Both the position numbers and the translations under genes were made by a program. Below are positions 35,717 through 46,990 of a stretch of 64,000 nucleotides of DNA, piece by piece. The stretch's first letter is position 1. Every line of letters starts with the position of its first letter. Source of the DNA: Xanthostigma xanthostigma (taxonomy: Eukaryota > Arthropoda > Insecta > Raphidioptera > Raphidiidae); contig OY754466.1 of NCBI GenBank assembly GCA_963575645.1, positions 2,272,001 through 2,336,000 of the forward strand, given 5' to 3'. The notes under the pieces were generated by a model. That model saw nothing but the letters and a program-made list of their open reading frames with translations. It searched no databases and had not been told where the DNA came from.

Positions 35717-36205
35717 CCGAACACTATCAAAGATAGAAGTTACTAATCTTGGATTAAAATTCGTTAGAATATAATTTACTTTCAGTTCACCAAGCAAAAT
35801 ATCAGATAGAAAAGTCAGTTAAAGAATAAATATACACTGCACTATACTCCTCGCTCTTTATGTTGAATATTAAAAATACTTTAGACTAAAATTTACTTCC
35901 AATTCACCAAGCAAAATATCAGATAGAAAAGCCAGTTAAAGAATAAATATACACTGCACTATACTCCTCGCTCTTTTTGTTGAATATTTTGACGTTCACC
36001 CAAAAATCCGACCGATGGCGTTAGTTGTCTAATTAATGTTTTATCCTAACCCCAATTGCACACAAAACTAATGTTTTACAACTATACACTTCACAAAGGT
36101 TAATAAACAACACATAAATAAATACAAAAGAGCAAACTGTAGATATAATACTCCACGTTTATAGGTTAGATATCATGATCTGTGTGGAGGCCACTATTTA
36201 TCAAT
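35717..36205 (+). repeat. dispersed repeat with tandem duplication
   Basis: Matches 45317-45712 in inverted orientation. Here a 117-bp unit (TTCACCAAGCAAAATATCAG at 35786 and 35903) is duplicated in tandem; the partner has one unit. Class unknown. Confidence 0.75.
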
Positions 36206-37195
36206 GAATGAGTAAAACTGTAATTAAGAGTTATACTTCTGGTTATTTAATTATTCTTGTGACCCAATCGTAACGGAATTTATGCGCGCCCACAAAAATA
36301 GGAGGTACGTGTAAAATACGTAGTGGATACGTATCTCGAACGTTATGATATGCTGCTCGTAATGGCACATACTCGTCAAACGCTACTGTTTCAAAACAGT
36401 TGTTTACAGATAATGTTATAATTTTATAAATTTTCAAAAAAATATACCGAAAACAGTCCATGAAAGATATGGTAATAAGAAACAATAGAATTTCAAATTG
36501 TTTTTTTTTTTACAGTGGGTATTTGGAATATTTTTTATGAATTTAAAATTGCATTATATCAAGTGATTTTATTATTCAACGAAAGGAACCGAGACCTTTC
36601 TACAAAGAATGAAATATATTATTATTTAATAAAATTGCTATAAAAATTCAAGGAAAGAGATGAGTTATCATACAATATCACGATATTTTTATATCGTTTT
36701 ACTAAAGTCTGTTTTATTCAACAAAAAAATTCCGGGGCTTGTCAAATACACAATTTGAAAATATACTTTGCGTAATATTTTACGGGTTTTTCCTAATTTA
36801 TTGTCAGGTTTTGTTCACGAATTGTGATTATTTATGTCTATAGTACACTGAAGGGAAATTAAGGGACCTATTCCACATAATTATGTAGATTTATGATTTT
36901 CTATTCCGCGCAATTGTTAAAAATGCGTCAGAATTTGATAAAGAAGTATTGGTTCTAGGCCAGTAAAATTACGAACTCAGTTGCCACTAATTCAAAAGCT
37001 CGGAGCGGATAAGGAAAGTTTTGGTCCGATTTTTAAAAATCAATAAAAAATAGAAAAATTCAAATAAGTGATAATTTTTCGTATTTTTAAATTTTGGGTG
37101 TTTTTAGACATTTTCTTAGCCGTGGAAATTTTCAACTTCTCTATTTTTTGAAGTGAAAACTTCTTTAGCGGCGTTGTACACTTTTTTTGTAATAG
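36206..37195. other. no supported gene; one odd minus-strand frame
   Basis: A minus-strand frame at 36243-36485 encodes 80 residues whose second half (about 30 aligned, non-repetitive residues around AFDEYVPLRAAYHNVRDTYP) has a more protein-like composition than its neighbours. No start, splice or family evidence, so it is not called. Confidence 0.3.
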
Positions 37196-37361
37196 GTAAA
37201 AAATGTTAAACTCGCGTCAGGAAAAGTAAGAACTGGGTGAGACTCTCTAAGTGATAGTAATTGCCAGATACTTTTTATACAACGTTAGACATCTAGCGTT
37301 GAAATATCGTACATAAAAATGCAATCTATGATACAAACCATTTTATTTACAAGTGTTGCTG
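37196..37361 (+). repeat. 166-bp direct repeat, left copy
   Basis: Repeated at 37629-37868 on the other side of the foldback at 37391-37633. In the right copy a 76-bp piece (starting at 37705 and 37781) is itself tandemly duplicated. Confidence 0.88.
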
Positions 37362-37390
37362 GGTAAAAAATGTTAACAAAAAATATCAAT

Positions 37391-37633
37391 AATACATTAA
37401 CGTTTCGATCCGGATTTGGATCTTCTTCAGAACGGATCTAAAAATATAAAAAAATAATTAATAATTAGTTTCTATTTATTTTTAATGTAATTCGTAAAAG
37501 ATTTTTTAATATAGAAATATTAAAAAAAATTTTCACGAATTACATTAAAAATAAATAGAAACTAATTATTAATTTTTTTTTTATATTTTTAGATCCGTTC
37601 TGAAGAAGATCCAAATCCGGATCGAAACGTTAA
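37391..37633. mobile_element. foldback with hammerhead-like core in both arms
   Basis: Arms of about 115-120 bp. Each carries CTGAAGA, one extra base, the stem GATCC...GGATC and GAAA: on the plus strand at 37600-37627, on the minus strand at 37403-37430. GAAACGTT marks each outer end. The element is flanked by long direct repeats. Confidence 0.85.
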
Positions 37634-37868
37634 AAAATGTTAAACTCGCGTCAGGTCAGTAAGAACTGGGTGAGACTCTCTAAGTGATAGTAATTGCCAA
37701 ATACTTTTTATACAACGTTAGACATCTAGCGTTGAAATATCGTACATAAAAATGCAATCTATGATACAAACCATTTTATTTTTTATACAACGTTAGACAT
37801 CTAGCGTTGAAATATCGTACATAAAAATGCAATCTATGATACAAACCATTTTATTTACAAGTGTTGCC
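37629..37868 (+). repeat. direct repeat, right copy, with 76-bp internal duplication
   Basis: Second copy of 37196-37361, extended by a tandem 76-bp unit containing GTTAGACATCTAGCGTTG. Confidence 0.88.
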
Positions 37869-38604
37869 AATAAATAAACAATGCTTCTAAATGCAAAAAA
37901 TTAAGACGTTAATATTCAAGTTTTCACTTCTGCCGGCACTCCCGGAGTTCAACCCGTCATTTTTTTATTAATTATTTACTTTAGGTGGAGAATTATTTTT
38001 ACAATTACTATATGTAACAAACTTAATGTCTAATTTTGTTGTTTATGTTGGATCCTCATATACTTTTAATGGTAGCTGAATGAAAATTACCGTTGATCTT
38101 ATTTTGTATAACTGAGTCATTTAACGACCGCTATACAGGCTGCTATTTTATTTATATAGACCCTCTATATAAATAAAATAGCAGCTTGCCATGTCTGTAT
38201 TAAGTAGAATAGGTTCCATACTTGTTCCCACTAATTGTGAAGTGTAATGCTATCCAACATCAAAGATCGCGTGTTAGTTGAATATTTCTCCAACTTATCA
38301 GATGCATTGTGTCAATGGTCTACAGTGCAGTACAAAAACTCATTTACTTGAAGAGTTTTTTAAGTGTATTTACATAGTATACCGGCAAGCATTGGTTAGA
38401 TGTCGAGACGAGATCACAGAATTTCGAATAGCTTGACATTATTTATTAAAATGTTACAATCACTCTCGAAAACCAATTCTGTCTAACCGAATCTATCCTG
38501 GCCACCATGTTCGTCTATAAGCCCCCCGAACATTATAATTAATGATAGGTATTTGGAAAAAATTCCGTGGCATAAGGATCGAAAATGAAGCAATAATGAA
38601 ATTT
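37869..38604. other. no gene seen
   Basis: Contains an inverted pair around 38144-38159 and 38165-38185 (CTATTTTATTTATATAGA); otherwise unassigned. Confidence 0.4.
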
Positions 38605-38675
38605 TTAAACTTAAATCCTGACATTTCGATACGTTTTGTATCATCTTCAGAGTTTTCAAATGCTGTCACATTATA
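38605..38675 (-). ncRNA. hammerhead-like motif, single copy
   Basis: On the minus strand CTGAAGA (38644-38650) is followed by one base, the stem GATAC-AAAAC-GTATC and GAAA (38624-38627). Unlike the others it is not in a foldback. The extra base between the CTGANGA box and stem II departs from the canonical hammerhead, so activity is uncertain. Confidence 0.45.
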
Positions 38676-38957
38676 TTTAATACCCTCTATATTGCTAGCA
38701 AAGATCGGGAGAAAGACTTAAACACTACGGCGCAATCTCACTTATTATACTCTGAGTCTCATGCGCATGTCCGTGAATGGATGCGCGTCAGTTGCAGCGT
38801 CAGTTTGCACATGGAACTAAGCTGTGAAAGGGAGATGGCTTGCTCTATTCCACTTACTAATTGCCCCACTACAGACGCAACACTTGCGCACAACGGGTCA
38901 AGTAAAAAGAAAGTCATTTGCTGTCTCACTTCATGGGCCACGCTTACACTTTAACGT
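38676..38957 (+). mobile_element. repeat family F, copy 2
   Basis: One-unit relative of 11945-12540, in the opposite orientation. Carries GCTAGCAAAGATCGGGAG and CACAACGGGTCAAGTAAAAAG. Confidence 0.7.
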
Positions 38958-39562
38958 GGACATACTTATTAGCGCAAAAATACTATTCCGTTGACGAGTT
39001 CTTTTTTGTTTGTAATTAATTACATAAAACACTATTTTAATCAATGTGGACGTTTAACATTACCTTTGATAAAGATAATGTAAGCAGTAATAAATTGTTA
39101 CTTTTTAATTATGTTTATCAAACATTTTATATCAAAACACCGTACGTCACTGAATGTAACGTGTTCAAGTTATGGTGTAAACAAAAATTCGGCGCGCGCA
39201 ATAAATCTTTAGTTGACCGCATTTCCGGTAGTGGCACTGCACACGCTTAATAATGACCCCCTCAGCTAGGAATAGTACATAAATTACTTCCTTTTTTATT
39301 TTTTTTCATTTGTTAATAGTGAAAAGTATATTAATGACGGTTGCATATATAGGAGCAGCAAAATATTTTGTAAATTATGTTTAAAATAAAGTTTCGAAGC
39401 AACACAAAAAAATTAAAATGAAAAAAAAAAACAACGGCAAACAAACAACAAAATTGGGACACCATTTACAAAGCGTTCAAATGTTTCATAAAATACATCT
39501 ACAATTGTATTTGATATAAAATAATACATCTGGTGACAGAAATTGAAAACATCAACACATTA
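38958..39562. other. no gene seen
   Basis: Unassigned AT-rich DNA between two family F copies. Confidence 0.4.
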
Positions 39563-39866
39563 GTCATATATTTAATACTCTCTATATGGCTAGCAAAGAT
39601 CGGGAAAAAGACTTAAACACTACGGTGCAGACATTTATACGTCTGTCTCACTTATTATACTCTGAGTCTCATGCGCATGTCCGTGAATGGATGCGCGTCA
39701 GTTTGCACATGGAACTAAGCTGTGAAAGGGAGGTGGCTAGCTCTATTCCACTTAACTAATTGCCCCACTACAGACGCGACACTTGCGCACAACGGGTCAA
39801 GTAAAAAGAAAGAGATAGAACACAGTCATTTGCTGCCACGCTTCCACTTACGGCCACTAGCAATAT
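39563..39866 (+). mobile_element. repeat family F, copy 3
   Basis: As copy 2, but extends to CACTTACGGCCACTAG. The bases after it (CAATATAGAAG...ATATATGC) are the reverse complement of the family's own start, suggesting a head-to-tail or foldback join. Confidence 0.7.
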
Positions 39867-41220
39867 AGAAGTTATAAAATATATATGCTGTTAGTATTAT
39901 AAATATGAAAAATGGCGGATTTGACATTACTTTTTTCCCGTCGATATATGTCACATCTCAATAACATGAAAACCCTTAATTTTAGAAGGTTTATGTCTAC
40001 AGCGACTTATGGTTAATCCGATTCTGAACCCAGCTTGTACATAAATATTTCCATATTTAAACATAGAAATTACATTTCAACTTTAAGCGTCGCGACGTCA
40101 ATGCATCTGTGCTTTAACTGCAAATCTGCATATTTTAGCTCCGTATTTTGTTGCAGATGACACCATCTTATAATCTGTTTATCACCTAAGCTGTTCCATA
40201 TTTATATTCATTATTGTTAAATTTTGTTTACATAAAACAGAAAATTATACTGACTCTAAAAAGGAGTCTAGATCAAAGAACAAATGCTTAAATAAAATCA
40301 AAGACACAGTTCTATGTCCATGGGCTATGTGCAGGTAGGCGGAGTTACAAATTTTTCGATGCGAGCGTTTGTGGTGAGCACTAGGGGAAACTTCAACCTC
40401 AAATTTTCCGTATGTCAGTGAGCAATGTTTATTAAAAGTGAAAATAAGTTTTTTTATTCAACTCATGCGCGTTATTCATATTTTATCATGCCTAAAAACC
40501 GAACCCTAAATAGCCATTTACCGACTGGTGACAATTACTTGTCATAACTCAATGAAGATTCCTACTAGCTCGGCCATTGTGGAGTAATGAAAATAAACGT
40601 AACTATTTTCTGAGTCGTAACGAAATAGTAGGTAACAACAACTCCGTTGTTACCCATTGAGGCTAAAATTGAGAGGCCGAATGTTTTCGACATGGGAGTT
40701 TATTCATAACCGGCTAACCTCAAACCAAAACATTGAATCGTGCTGTTTGGTGCTGTTAGTATTGACAGTTTTTTTATAAAGAAATAAATAGATATTTACA
40801 ACATCTCATTATAATTAAAACATGAATAACGCGCAATTGTTGAATAAAATTATGGGCGCAACTTGTAGGCTAAGTCATGACCTGTCAGCGCGATGAATGA
40901 CTTAGACTACTAGTTACGCCAATAACTATAATTACAAAGAAAACATAGCCAAACTAAGCAATCTGGAATTGCTTGTTGTGTTCGGGGCGGTTGCGCTGAT
41001 GGCCATTTAAGTAAAATACCATTGGCGCCCTAATTTGACGTTCCGCTATCAGTGTAAACAAATTAGCATCAGTTTTCCTTATTACATTTTTTTTTGACGC
41101 ATCATGACCAACTAAAGTTTTTGACTTATCATCTTGGAAACACGTCACGATTTTCATAAAAAGTGAGTTCAATAATTCTCTATTACCCACTAGCGGCGCT
41201 AGTAGGCTTCGTGCACACAG
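39867..41220. other. no gene seen
   Basis: 1.3 kb with no recognisable coding or repeat structure; candidate original intron DNA. Confidence 0.35.
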
Positions 41221-41608
41221 CCTATACTAATATTATAAAGAGGTAAAGCTTGTAAGTTTGGATGTAGGAGGTAATCTCCGCAACGACTCATCCGATTTCA
41301 AAAAATTTTACATCATTATTTAGAATGGACCTTCAGGATGGACATAGTCTAATAATAATAATAATTTATTACTTCCATGAAAATACAGTTATTTATAAAC
41401 AAACAAAATACACATAAATGAAAGTTCCAAGGAAAACCTGTGCTGAAGGAACCATTAAGAAAAAAAGAGATGATGTGGACATTTTAATCAAAGTATATTA
41501 TCGCGTTAAAATAAAAGCGCTCATCGTGGAGACCAATTTTGCAACGTAGGTCGACGAAAAAAACGGCATCAATCTATAAATTCTGACGAACCCGTACCGG
41601 GCCGCTAG
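41221..41608 (+). mobile_element. Helitron, third type
   Basis: Starts (C)CTATACTAATATTATAAAG and AGGTAAAGCTTGTAAG; ends with hairpin CCCGTACCGGG, then CCGCTAG|T. These are hallmark ends of abundant lepidopteran Helitrons. The first base is C instead of T. Non-autonomous. Confidence 0.8.
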
Positions 41609-42129
41609 TAATTCATAAAGTGAATCCGCACACACTAGCTCTGTTGTAGCCTCTCTGCGAACGGTAACAGAACAGTCACAGGCATGCGCAGTAGCTAAAA
41701 CGTTTGGTCGACGCCACCGTGATCGCGTATACATATGCGCCGAGCGGTTCAATGTTTACTCAGCACTTTAGAACCCTTTGAGTCCGATGATACGAAATCC
41801 AGTGTACCATACAAATAAAGCTGCATTTAAAAAATAAAGAGTTTAAGTATTGCGTATTTAATTTATTTAAGCATTTCTACTTCGAATAAAAAAGTAAATT
41901 ACAAACCGTTGGCAGGTCATGTGCATTTACCATATTGAAAGAAGTATTCGTTGCAAACGGACGGAATCGCGAAATGAATTTCGTGATAGTTCCTTGATTA
42001 AAATCATGGTTGATTACGTTTTCAATATCCAATCTTCTAGACGAGTCTAGACTATGTTAAAAGTTGTTACATAATATAAATAGGTATATACCGGGTGAAC
42101 ACAAAAGCGTGTCAACTATAAAGGTACGT
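41609..42129. other. no gene seen
   Basis: Unassigned. Confidence 0.4.
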
Positions 42130-42806
42130 TCAGATCTACCAGCACGTAACGTGGCAGACACGGCACAGACAATAGTTTTCACATTTTTAGAGCAACAGCA
42201 CACCCGGCATGAACATTGATGCTCCGCTGCTATTGGTCGTAGCGTGATATTATATAGCCAATAGCCTTCCTCGATAAATGTACTATCCAACAAAAAAAAA
42301 AATTGGTTGTCTGTAAAGTCGGTTTACGGACGATAGTTTTACGTGATAACGTTTTCCGCTCGAATATCATATTTAATAATACATAACCTAAATTTTAGTA
42401 GCTATCAAATTATATTTTTACCGACTAATAATTTGATCAACCAAAGCAAAATACATATTTTTAAGCAATTATAAAAGACATTTAAAAGAATGTATATATA
42501 TATAATATTATATATTTGTTAATAAACCGTATAATTTATCTGGCCATCTGTCAGATGTAGCTTTCGCTGGAACAGCCGAAAAAAATGTTGAACGCACACT
42601 ACTCTCTGACGTTACGCGAGAAGAGAGAGACTATCGCGCTCTCGCTTGCGGAACGTTACTCTTTTTCGTGCGTGCAGCCGGTGTTTCATCAATTTATAAG
42701 ACGTTATCACGTCAAAAAATGTTTCAATTCGAACCAGTAGTTCCTGAAATTAGAGCGTTCAACCAAACAAACAAACAAACTCTTCAGCGTTATATATTAG
42801 TACAGA
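42130..42806 (-). mobile_element. Helitron family H2 fragment, split by family A
   Basis: 42205-42291 and 42719-42806 together give the 5' part of an H2 Helitron on the minus strand, ending in TC next to host T. The family A copy at 42292-42718 is inserted in its A-rich tract. The 3' half is missing or diverged, so the left limit is approximate. Confidence 0.75.
42292..42718 (+). mobile_element. family A element, copy 6
   Basis: Intact family ends, with the interior as in copy 1. It interrupts an H2 Helitron, so this insertion is younger than that Helitron. Confidence 0.85.
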
Positions 42807-43114
42807 TAAATCGTTTGAACCGTTTTCGAGAAAATCGCAATAGTAAATTTTCGTTCATCTAAACGTCAAGCGATTAACCGTACCGAAGCGTATGGGGTAA
42901 AAAACACCCCGTATATATATGAAAAATATGTGCTGCATGCTGCACGTAACCAATAATATACACAATCCATGGCCAGCGGATCAATCAAGGAATCAATGAC
43001 GTCACTGGGGCGAACTGACTACAGGAGTACCTTGATTATTGCTAATAAAGTAGACAAGAAAAATACAAATACTGGACACGTCAGTGCTTACGCCGTAAAA
43101 AAAAGACAGAAGTA
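42807..43114. other. no gene seen
   Basis: Short unassigned stretch with a possible retroelement-tail piece near 42875-42920. Confidence 0.35.
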
Positions 43115-43708
43115 GGGTAGGACGGGGGAATGGCGTTCACTTAAGGAAAACATGGTGTATTTTTTAAATTATTTATTATAAATCAAAATTAAGAAGAGTA
43201 AAAATGTCTTTAATTATCGAGTAATCAACAATTTAACAACAAAAGCATATATCTTTCACCTACTAGTAGTAGGAAAACATTATTAAAAAAACATGTTTGA
43301 GCGGCATTGCCCCTGACTTTGGGTAATGCCGCTCAGGGTCTCATAAAGTAGTGTCCCCAATCCAATCCGGCTGTTTTACTGCTTTGATCATAATTGTTTT
43401 TGATATTGTTGCGCTCAGCAAATTTATAAACAAGTTTACGCAAATCTGCAACACTGAGTCCATAGTATAGCGAGCCCAGCACCTTAACTTGTTCAGCACC
43501 TAATTAAAAATTAGATCAGCGCGACCGCAAACAAAGAAACGCTTTTCACGGTCGCATGACGCGAGCTGACTGTCCGTTTGCATCGCTGTCTATTAGAGGC
43601 CCCCTCCCCTCGCGCTTCACGCGACGTGACGTGTTGCTACGTTCCTTTTTGACAGAGTTACAGAGGTGAGCGCCATTACCCAGTGAGCGCCATTCCCCCT
43701 CCCTCCCC
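43115..43708 (-). mobile_element. second decayed pogo-like transposon
   Basis: Ends GGGTAGGACGGGGGAATGGCG and, reversed, GGGGAGGGAGGGGGAATGGCG, with TA on both sides. The architecture parallels the element at 13418-14680 (G-rich ends followed by an internal repeat, here AATGGCG/GCCGCTC). It contains a transposase N-terminal-region fragment at 43338-43461. Confidence 0.8.
43338..43461 (-). pseudogene. pogo-type transposase N-terminal-region fragment
   Basis: Minus-strand frame of about 41 codons: GLSVADLRKLVYKFAERNN followed by IKNNYDQSSKTAGLDWGHYF. The 'x-V-R-K-L-x-Y-x-x-A-x-x-N-x-I...A-G-x-D-W' pattern is the region after the first HTH in pogo/CENP-B/jerky-type transposases. It is too short for intact function, and the rest of the gene is missing. 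Confidence 0.75.
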
Positions 43709-44000
43709 TATATGTTCGATATCGATTTTATTCCTATGCTCAGTATAGAATAAAAGTATACTATGATTTTATCCAACAATTCTCGAATTTTTTACTCGCG
43801 ACAACCGCACTAAACTGCACAAATTGCATCGAAGTAACCGGGATACTCTTGTACTTTCCGACTGCCCCGAACCGTACGGTCATCTCGCGCCTCGAGCAAT
43901 CGAACTTCGCTATTAATTTTACGAGATCAGTCGGATATCAACATTCTTGTGTAATTTACATTCCAACATATTTTAGTGCTTCCATTATCCTATTATTAAA

Positions 44001-44460
44001 TCTATCCTAATATGTAAAGCTGAAGAGTTTGTTTGAACGCGCTAATCTCAGAAACTACTGGTTCGAATTGAAAAATGTTTTTTTTTTGTTGAATAGCCCA
44101 TTTATCGAGGAAGGCTATAGGCTATATAATATTACGCTACGACCAATTGGAGCGGAGCATCAATGAAAAATGTTGCAAGATGCAACTCAAAATTAGTCCG
44201 TCCGACAAATATTATCAGGTGAAATGCCTTAACTAAATATTGCAATATTAGCGCACCAAGTACACAAATCCGGATAGCTCAATCGGTAGAGCGTAAGACT
44301 CTTAACGCCAGGGTCTGGGGTTCAAGCCCCACGTCGGCAAATATATATATATTTTTTTTTATTTTCTACATTGTTTTCTGCTAAGGCTTACATTTCAATT
44401 TTTTAAAATGTTATAACGACTAATTTATTAAAATTAATAGCTCATTCGAAAACTGATGCC
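44001..44460 (+). mobile_element. Helitron family H2 with tRNA block, copy 2 (3'-truncated)
   Basis: Starts A|TCTATCCTAATATGTAAAG and matches copy 1 through the tRNA block and beyond. It loses similarity near 44460, before the CTAG end, where family H sequence follows. Confidence 0.82.
44268..44338 (+). ncRNA. tRNA-Lys(CUU)-derived sequence
   Basis: ATCCGGATAGCTCAATCGG, then an anticodon arm with ACTCTTAA (CTT, as in tRNA-Lys-CUU) and B box GGTTCAAGCCCC. The acceptor ends (ATCCGG / GTCGGC) no longer pair well. It is the best preserved anticodon among the three Helitron-borne blocks. Confidence 0.75.
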
Positions 44461-44499
44461 CGCAGTGCAAGAACATCAAAATTTCGGCCAGTGTGGTGT

Positions 44500-44850
44500 A
44501 TACTATTTTTCTTCATACCTCGGTCGTAAGTACGCTTATTAAATACATTAATTAATAAATTACCTATTAATTACATAAAAACACAGGTAAATTCCATGCA
44601 AGCAGCTCTGAGGTTATACGTAAAAACACGAATGACAGCTGTTCGCGACTATTAGCTAAAATGTAACATAGCGTTGCTATGGAAACGATATCAAAACAAC
44701 AGTTGATAGGCTATTTTTCCCGGATCAGTGCGCGTAATCGCACCAATGCATAAATGTTAGACTTTCTGCCTTACAATATTGATGCCAAAAGTATGCACTT
44801 TCGATCGAGATATGAAGACAAATCAGTTTCAAAACGTGTCTATAAAATTG
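44500..44850 (+). repeat. repeat family H
   Basis: Begins near CATACCTCGGTCGTAAGTAC and includes GTTGCTATGGAAACGATATC, CAATGC(A/G)TAAATGTTAGAC and GTATGCACTTTCGATCGAG. The fuller relative is at 49830-50024 plus 51060-51214. Both follow an H2 Helitron, so Helitron and flank may have been duplicated together. Confidence 0.7.
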
Positions 44851-45316
44851 TGGTAACCAAAATTAGACTTTTATGTGTCAAACGACTTTTGAACCACGCT
44901 GTGTAAGTGTTTGTTAACGCTTGCGTAGAAACAAGCGTTTCTTATGTTTATTAACATTTTAATTAGAAATGCTTTTCAGTCGCGTATGCGATTAAATTAA
45001 GATTAGCGGATTTTTCACGGCAGAAAAGTGACTCTTAATTTTAAAGTAACTCCCGTCAGATGAAACTGGCATCAAAAGGTAAATTGGATATTAATGAACT
45101 TTCGAACATTACATTTCATCGAGCGAAATTCATTTATAAAACAGAGCCTGAACTTAATGGAAGTTAAAGTGTTTTAAATATTTACAGATTTATTCCTTTT
45201 ATTTATTTATTCCTCCGAATAAATAGCTGTAATTCAATTCACCAACCATAATTGTGTTTACTGCAGGTATAAATATATTCTGTCTTACTTTAAGGGTTTA
45301 AATATTTATTCACCTG
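44851..45316. other. no gene seen
   Basis: Unassigned. Confidence 0.4.
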
Positions 45317-45712
45317 ATAAAATAATAATGGCCGCCACATATATCATAATACCTAACCTATAAACGTGGAGTATTTCTTGCGAATTTATTTATGTGTTGT
45401 ATACTAACCTTTTGTGAAGTGTATAGTTGTAAAACATTAAAGTTTTGTATGCAATTGGGTTAAGATAAAACATTACTATTTTGAGAAACTTTTTTTTGAC
45501 ATTTACACTAACGCTATCGGTCGGATTTTTAGGTGAACGTCAAAATATTCAACAAAAAGAGCAAAGAGTATACTGCACTGTATATTTAGTCATTAACTAA
45601 CTTTTCTACCTGATAATTTGCTTGGTGAATTGAAAGTAAATTTTATTCTAACGAATAAATTTGTTTCAAGATTAGTAACTTCTATTTTTAATAGTGTTCG
45701 GTGAATAAGAGC
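45317..45712 (-). repeat. inverted partner of 35717-36205
   Basis: Reverse-complement match including GTCGGATTTTTAGGTGAACG and GTGAAGTGTATAGTTGTAAAA, with only one copy of the 117-bp unit. Confidence 0.75.
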
Positions 45713-46195
45713 ATTAGAAAAGATTCAACAAAACAACCGACTTGTATCTTTTTTTTTATCGTACTTATTTAACCCGATTTCTCAGCGATAAAAATCGAAA
45801 GATTAACGGGCACTTATTCTTATTATAGTCCGTGCTACTGATAAATGACATTTGAATGAGTCTGTTATTTTTTTTTAATACGATTTTTACCCCAGTGGCA
45901 AGGTTCGTAGATTACAGAGGTGTCCTCGTTCATCTGTTTTATTCAATACATTCCGTATAACTTTTAAGACTTAGGATTTTCGGATGTTTTCCTGTACACT
46001 ATGATTAAGGCCCTATTCCCTATTTTTCTGAGAATTTTCGGTTTAGTAATTTCAGAAATTAGAGGAGGGGAAGGAATGCAAGATTTTCATATATTTTCTT
46101 TTAATATTCATGCATTTAAAAAATTATAAAAAAAGATACATTTGTATATCTCATAACGTGGCTTTTCATTTTGGTACGTCACATTATGAACTTAA
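45713..46195. other. no gene seen
   Basis: Unassigned; a retrotransposon-tail-like piece may lie at 45890-45960. Confidence 0.3.
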
Positions 46196-46300
46196 TTTTT
46201 GACGTGATGACGTCTTATAAATTGATGAATTACGTCAAAATAAAAAGATGAAACACCGGCTGCATGCACGAAAAAGTGTAACGTTCCTAACGTTACTAAG
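46196..46300 (-). mobile_element. family A element, copy 7 (terminal fragment)
   Basis: Only the TTTTTGACGTGATGACGTC end and about 100 bp are present. A second, complete-ended copy follows at 46796-46990 in the same orientation. Confidence 0.7.
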
Positions 46301-46397
46301 TGAGCGACTAGAATGCCTTCGGTAATTTTGAAGCAGATATCATCAAGCGATTGAGATGAAAATTTGTATATATCGCCGAGATATTGTCAAACCCGTG

Positions 46398-46487
46398 ATA
46401 TTATAATTTCACTTAGTGAAATTATAATATAACGACTCTTTGTCAATCGTGATATTGTAATTTCACTAGTGAAATTACAATATCACG
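46398..46487. repeat. two adjacent palindromes with ATTTCACTAGTGAAAT core
   Basis: 46398-46430 has 15-bp arms and a 3-base loop. 46448-46487 is a perfect 40-bp palindrome centred on CACTAGTG. The two share most of their sequence, so one is a mutated copy of the other. Confidence 0.93.
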
Positions 46488-46520
46488 TTTAGTTTGAATG
46501 ACAACGCATGGTTAGCTGTG

Positions 46521-46795
46521 TGACGTCACTCTAAATCCAATATGGCGGACTTCTAAAGATGGCGGACTAATTTTATTATGCTTTCCTACAATATGGGTAT
46601 CAAATGAAAGGGCTTGCTGAGAATAACTCGAAAAATAAAGTGACGTCACTCTAAATCCAATATGGCGGACTAATTTTATTATGCTTTCCTACAATATGGG
46701 TATCAAATGAAAGGGTTTGCTGAGAATAACGCGAAAAATAAAGTGACGTCACTCTAAATTAAATATGGCGGACTTCTAAAGATGGCGGACTAAGT
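46521..46795 (+). repeat. tandem array with TGACGTCA and ATGGCGGAC motifs
   Basis: Three units (46521, 46641, 46744; the last partial) of 102-120 bp. Each starts TGACGTCACTCTAAAT, followed by CCAATATGGCGGAC and, in units 1 and 3, AAGATGGCGGAC. The motifs also occur, decayed, at 11620-11720. They match the CRE (TGACGTCA) and YY1/Pleiohomeotic (GATGGCGG) consensus sites, but no promoter is evident. Confidence 0.85.
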
Positions 46796-46990
46796 TTTTG
46801 ACGTGATAACGTAAATTGATGAAACACCAGCTGCACGCACGAAAAAGTGTAACGTTCCGTAACGTTCCGCTTGACCCTGTGCGTGCAAGCGAGAGCGCAG
46901 TAATGTATTATTAAATATGATATTCGAGCGGAATACGTTTTCACGTAAAACTATCGTCCGTAAACCGACTTTACAGACAACCAATTTTTT
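46796..46990 (-). mobile_element. family A element, copy 8 (short)
   Basis: 195 bp with both family ends, internally deleted much like copy 5. Confidence 0.8.
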
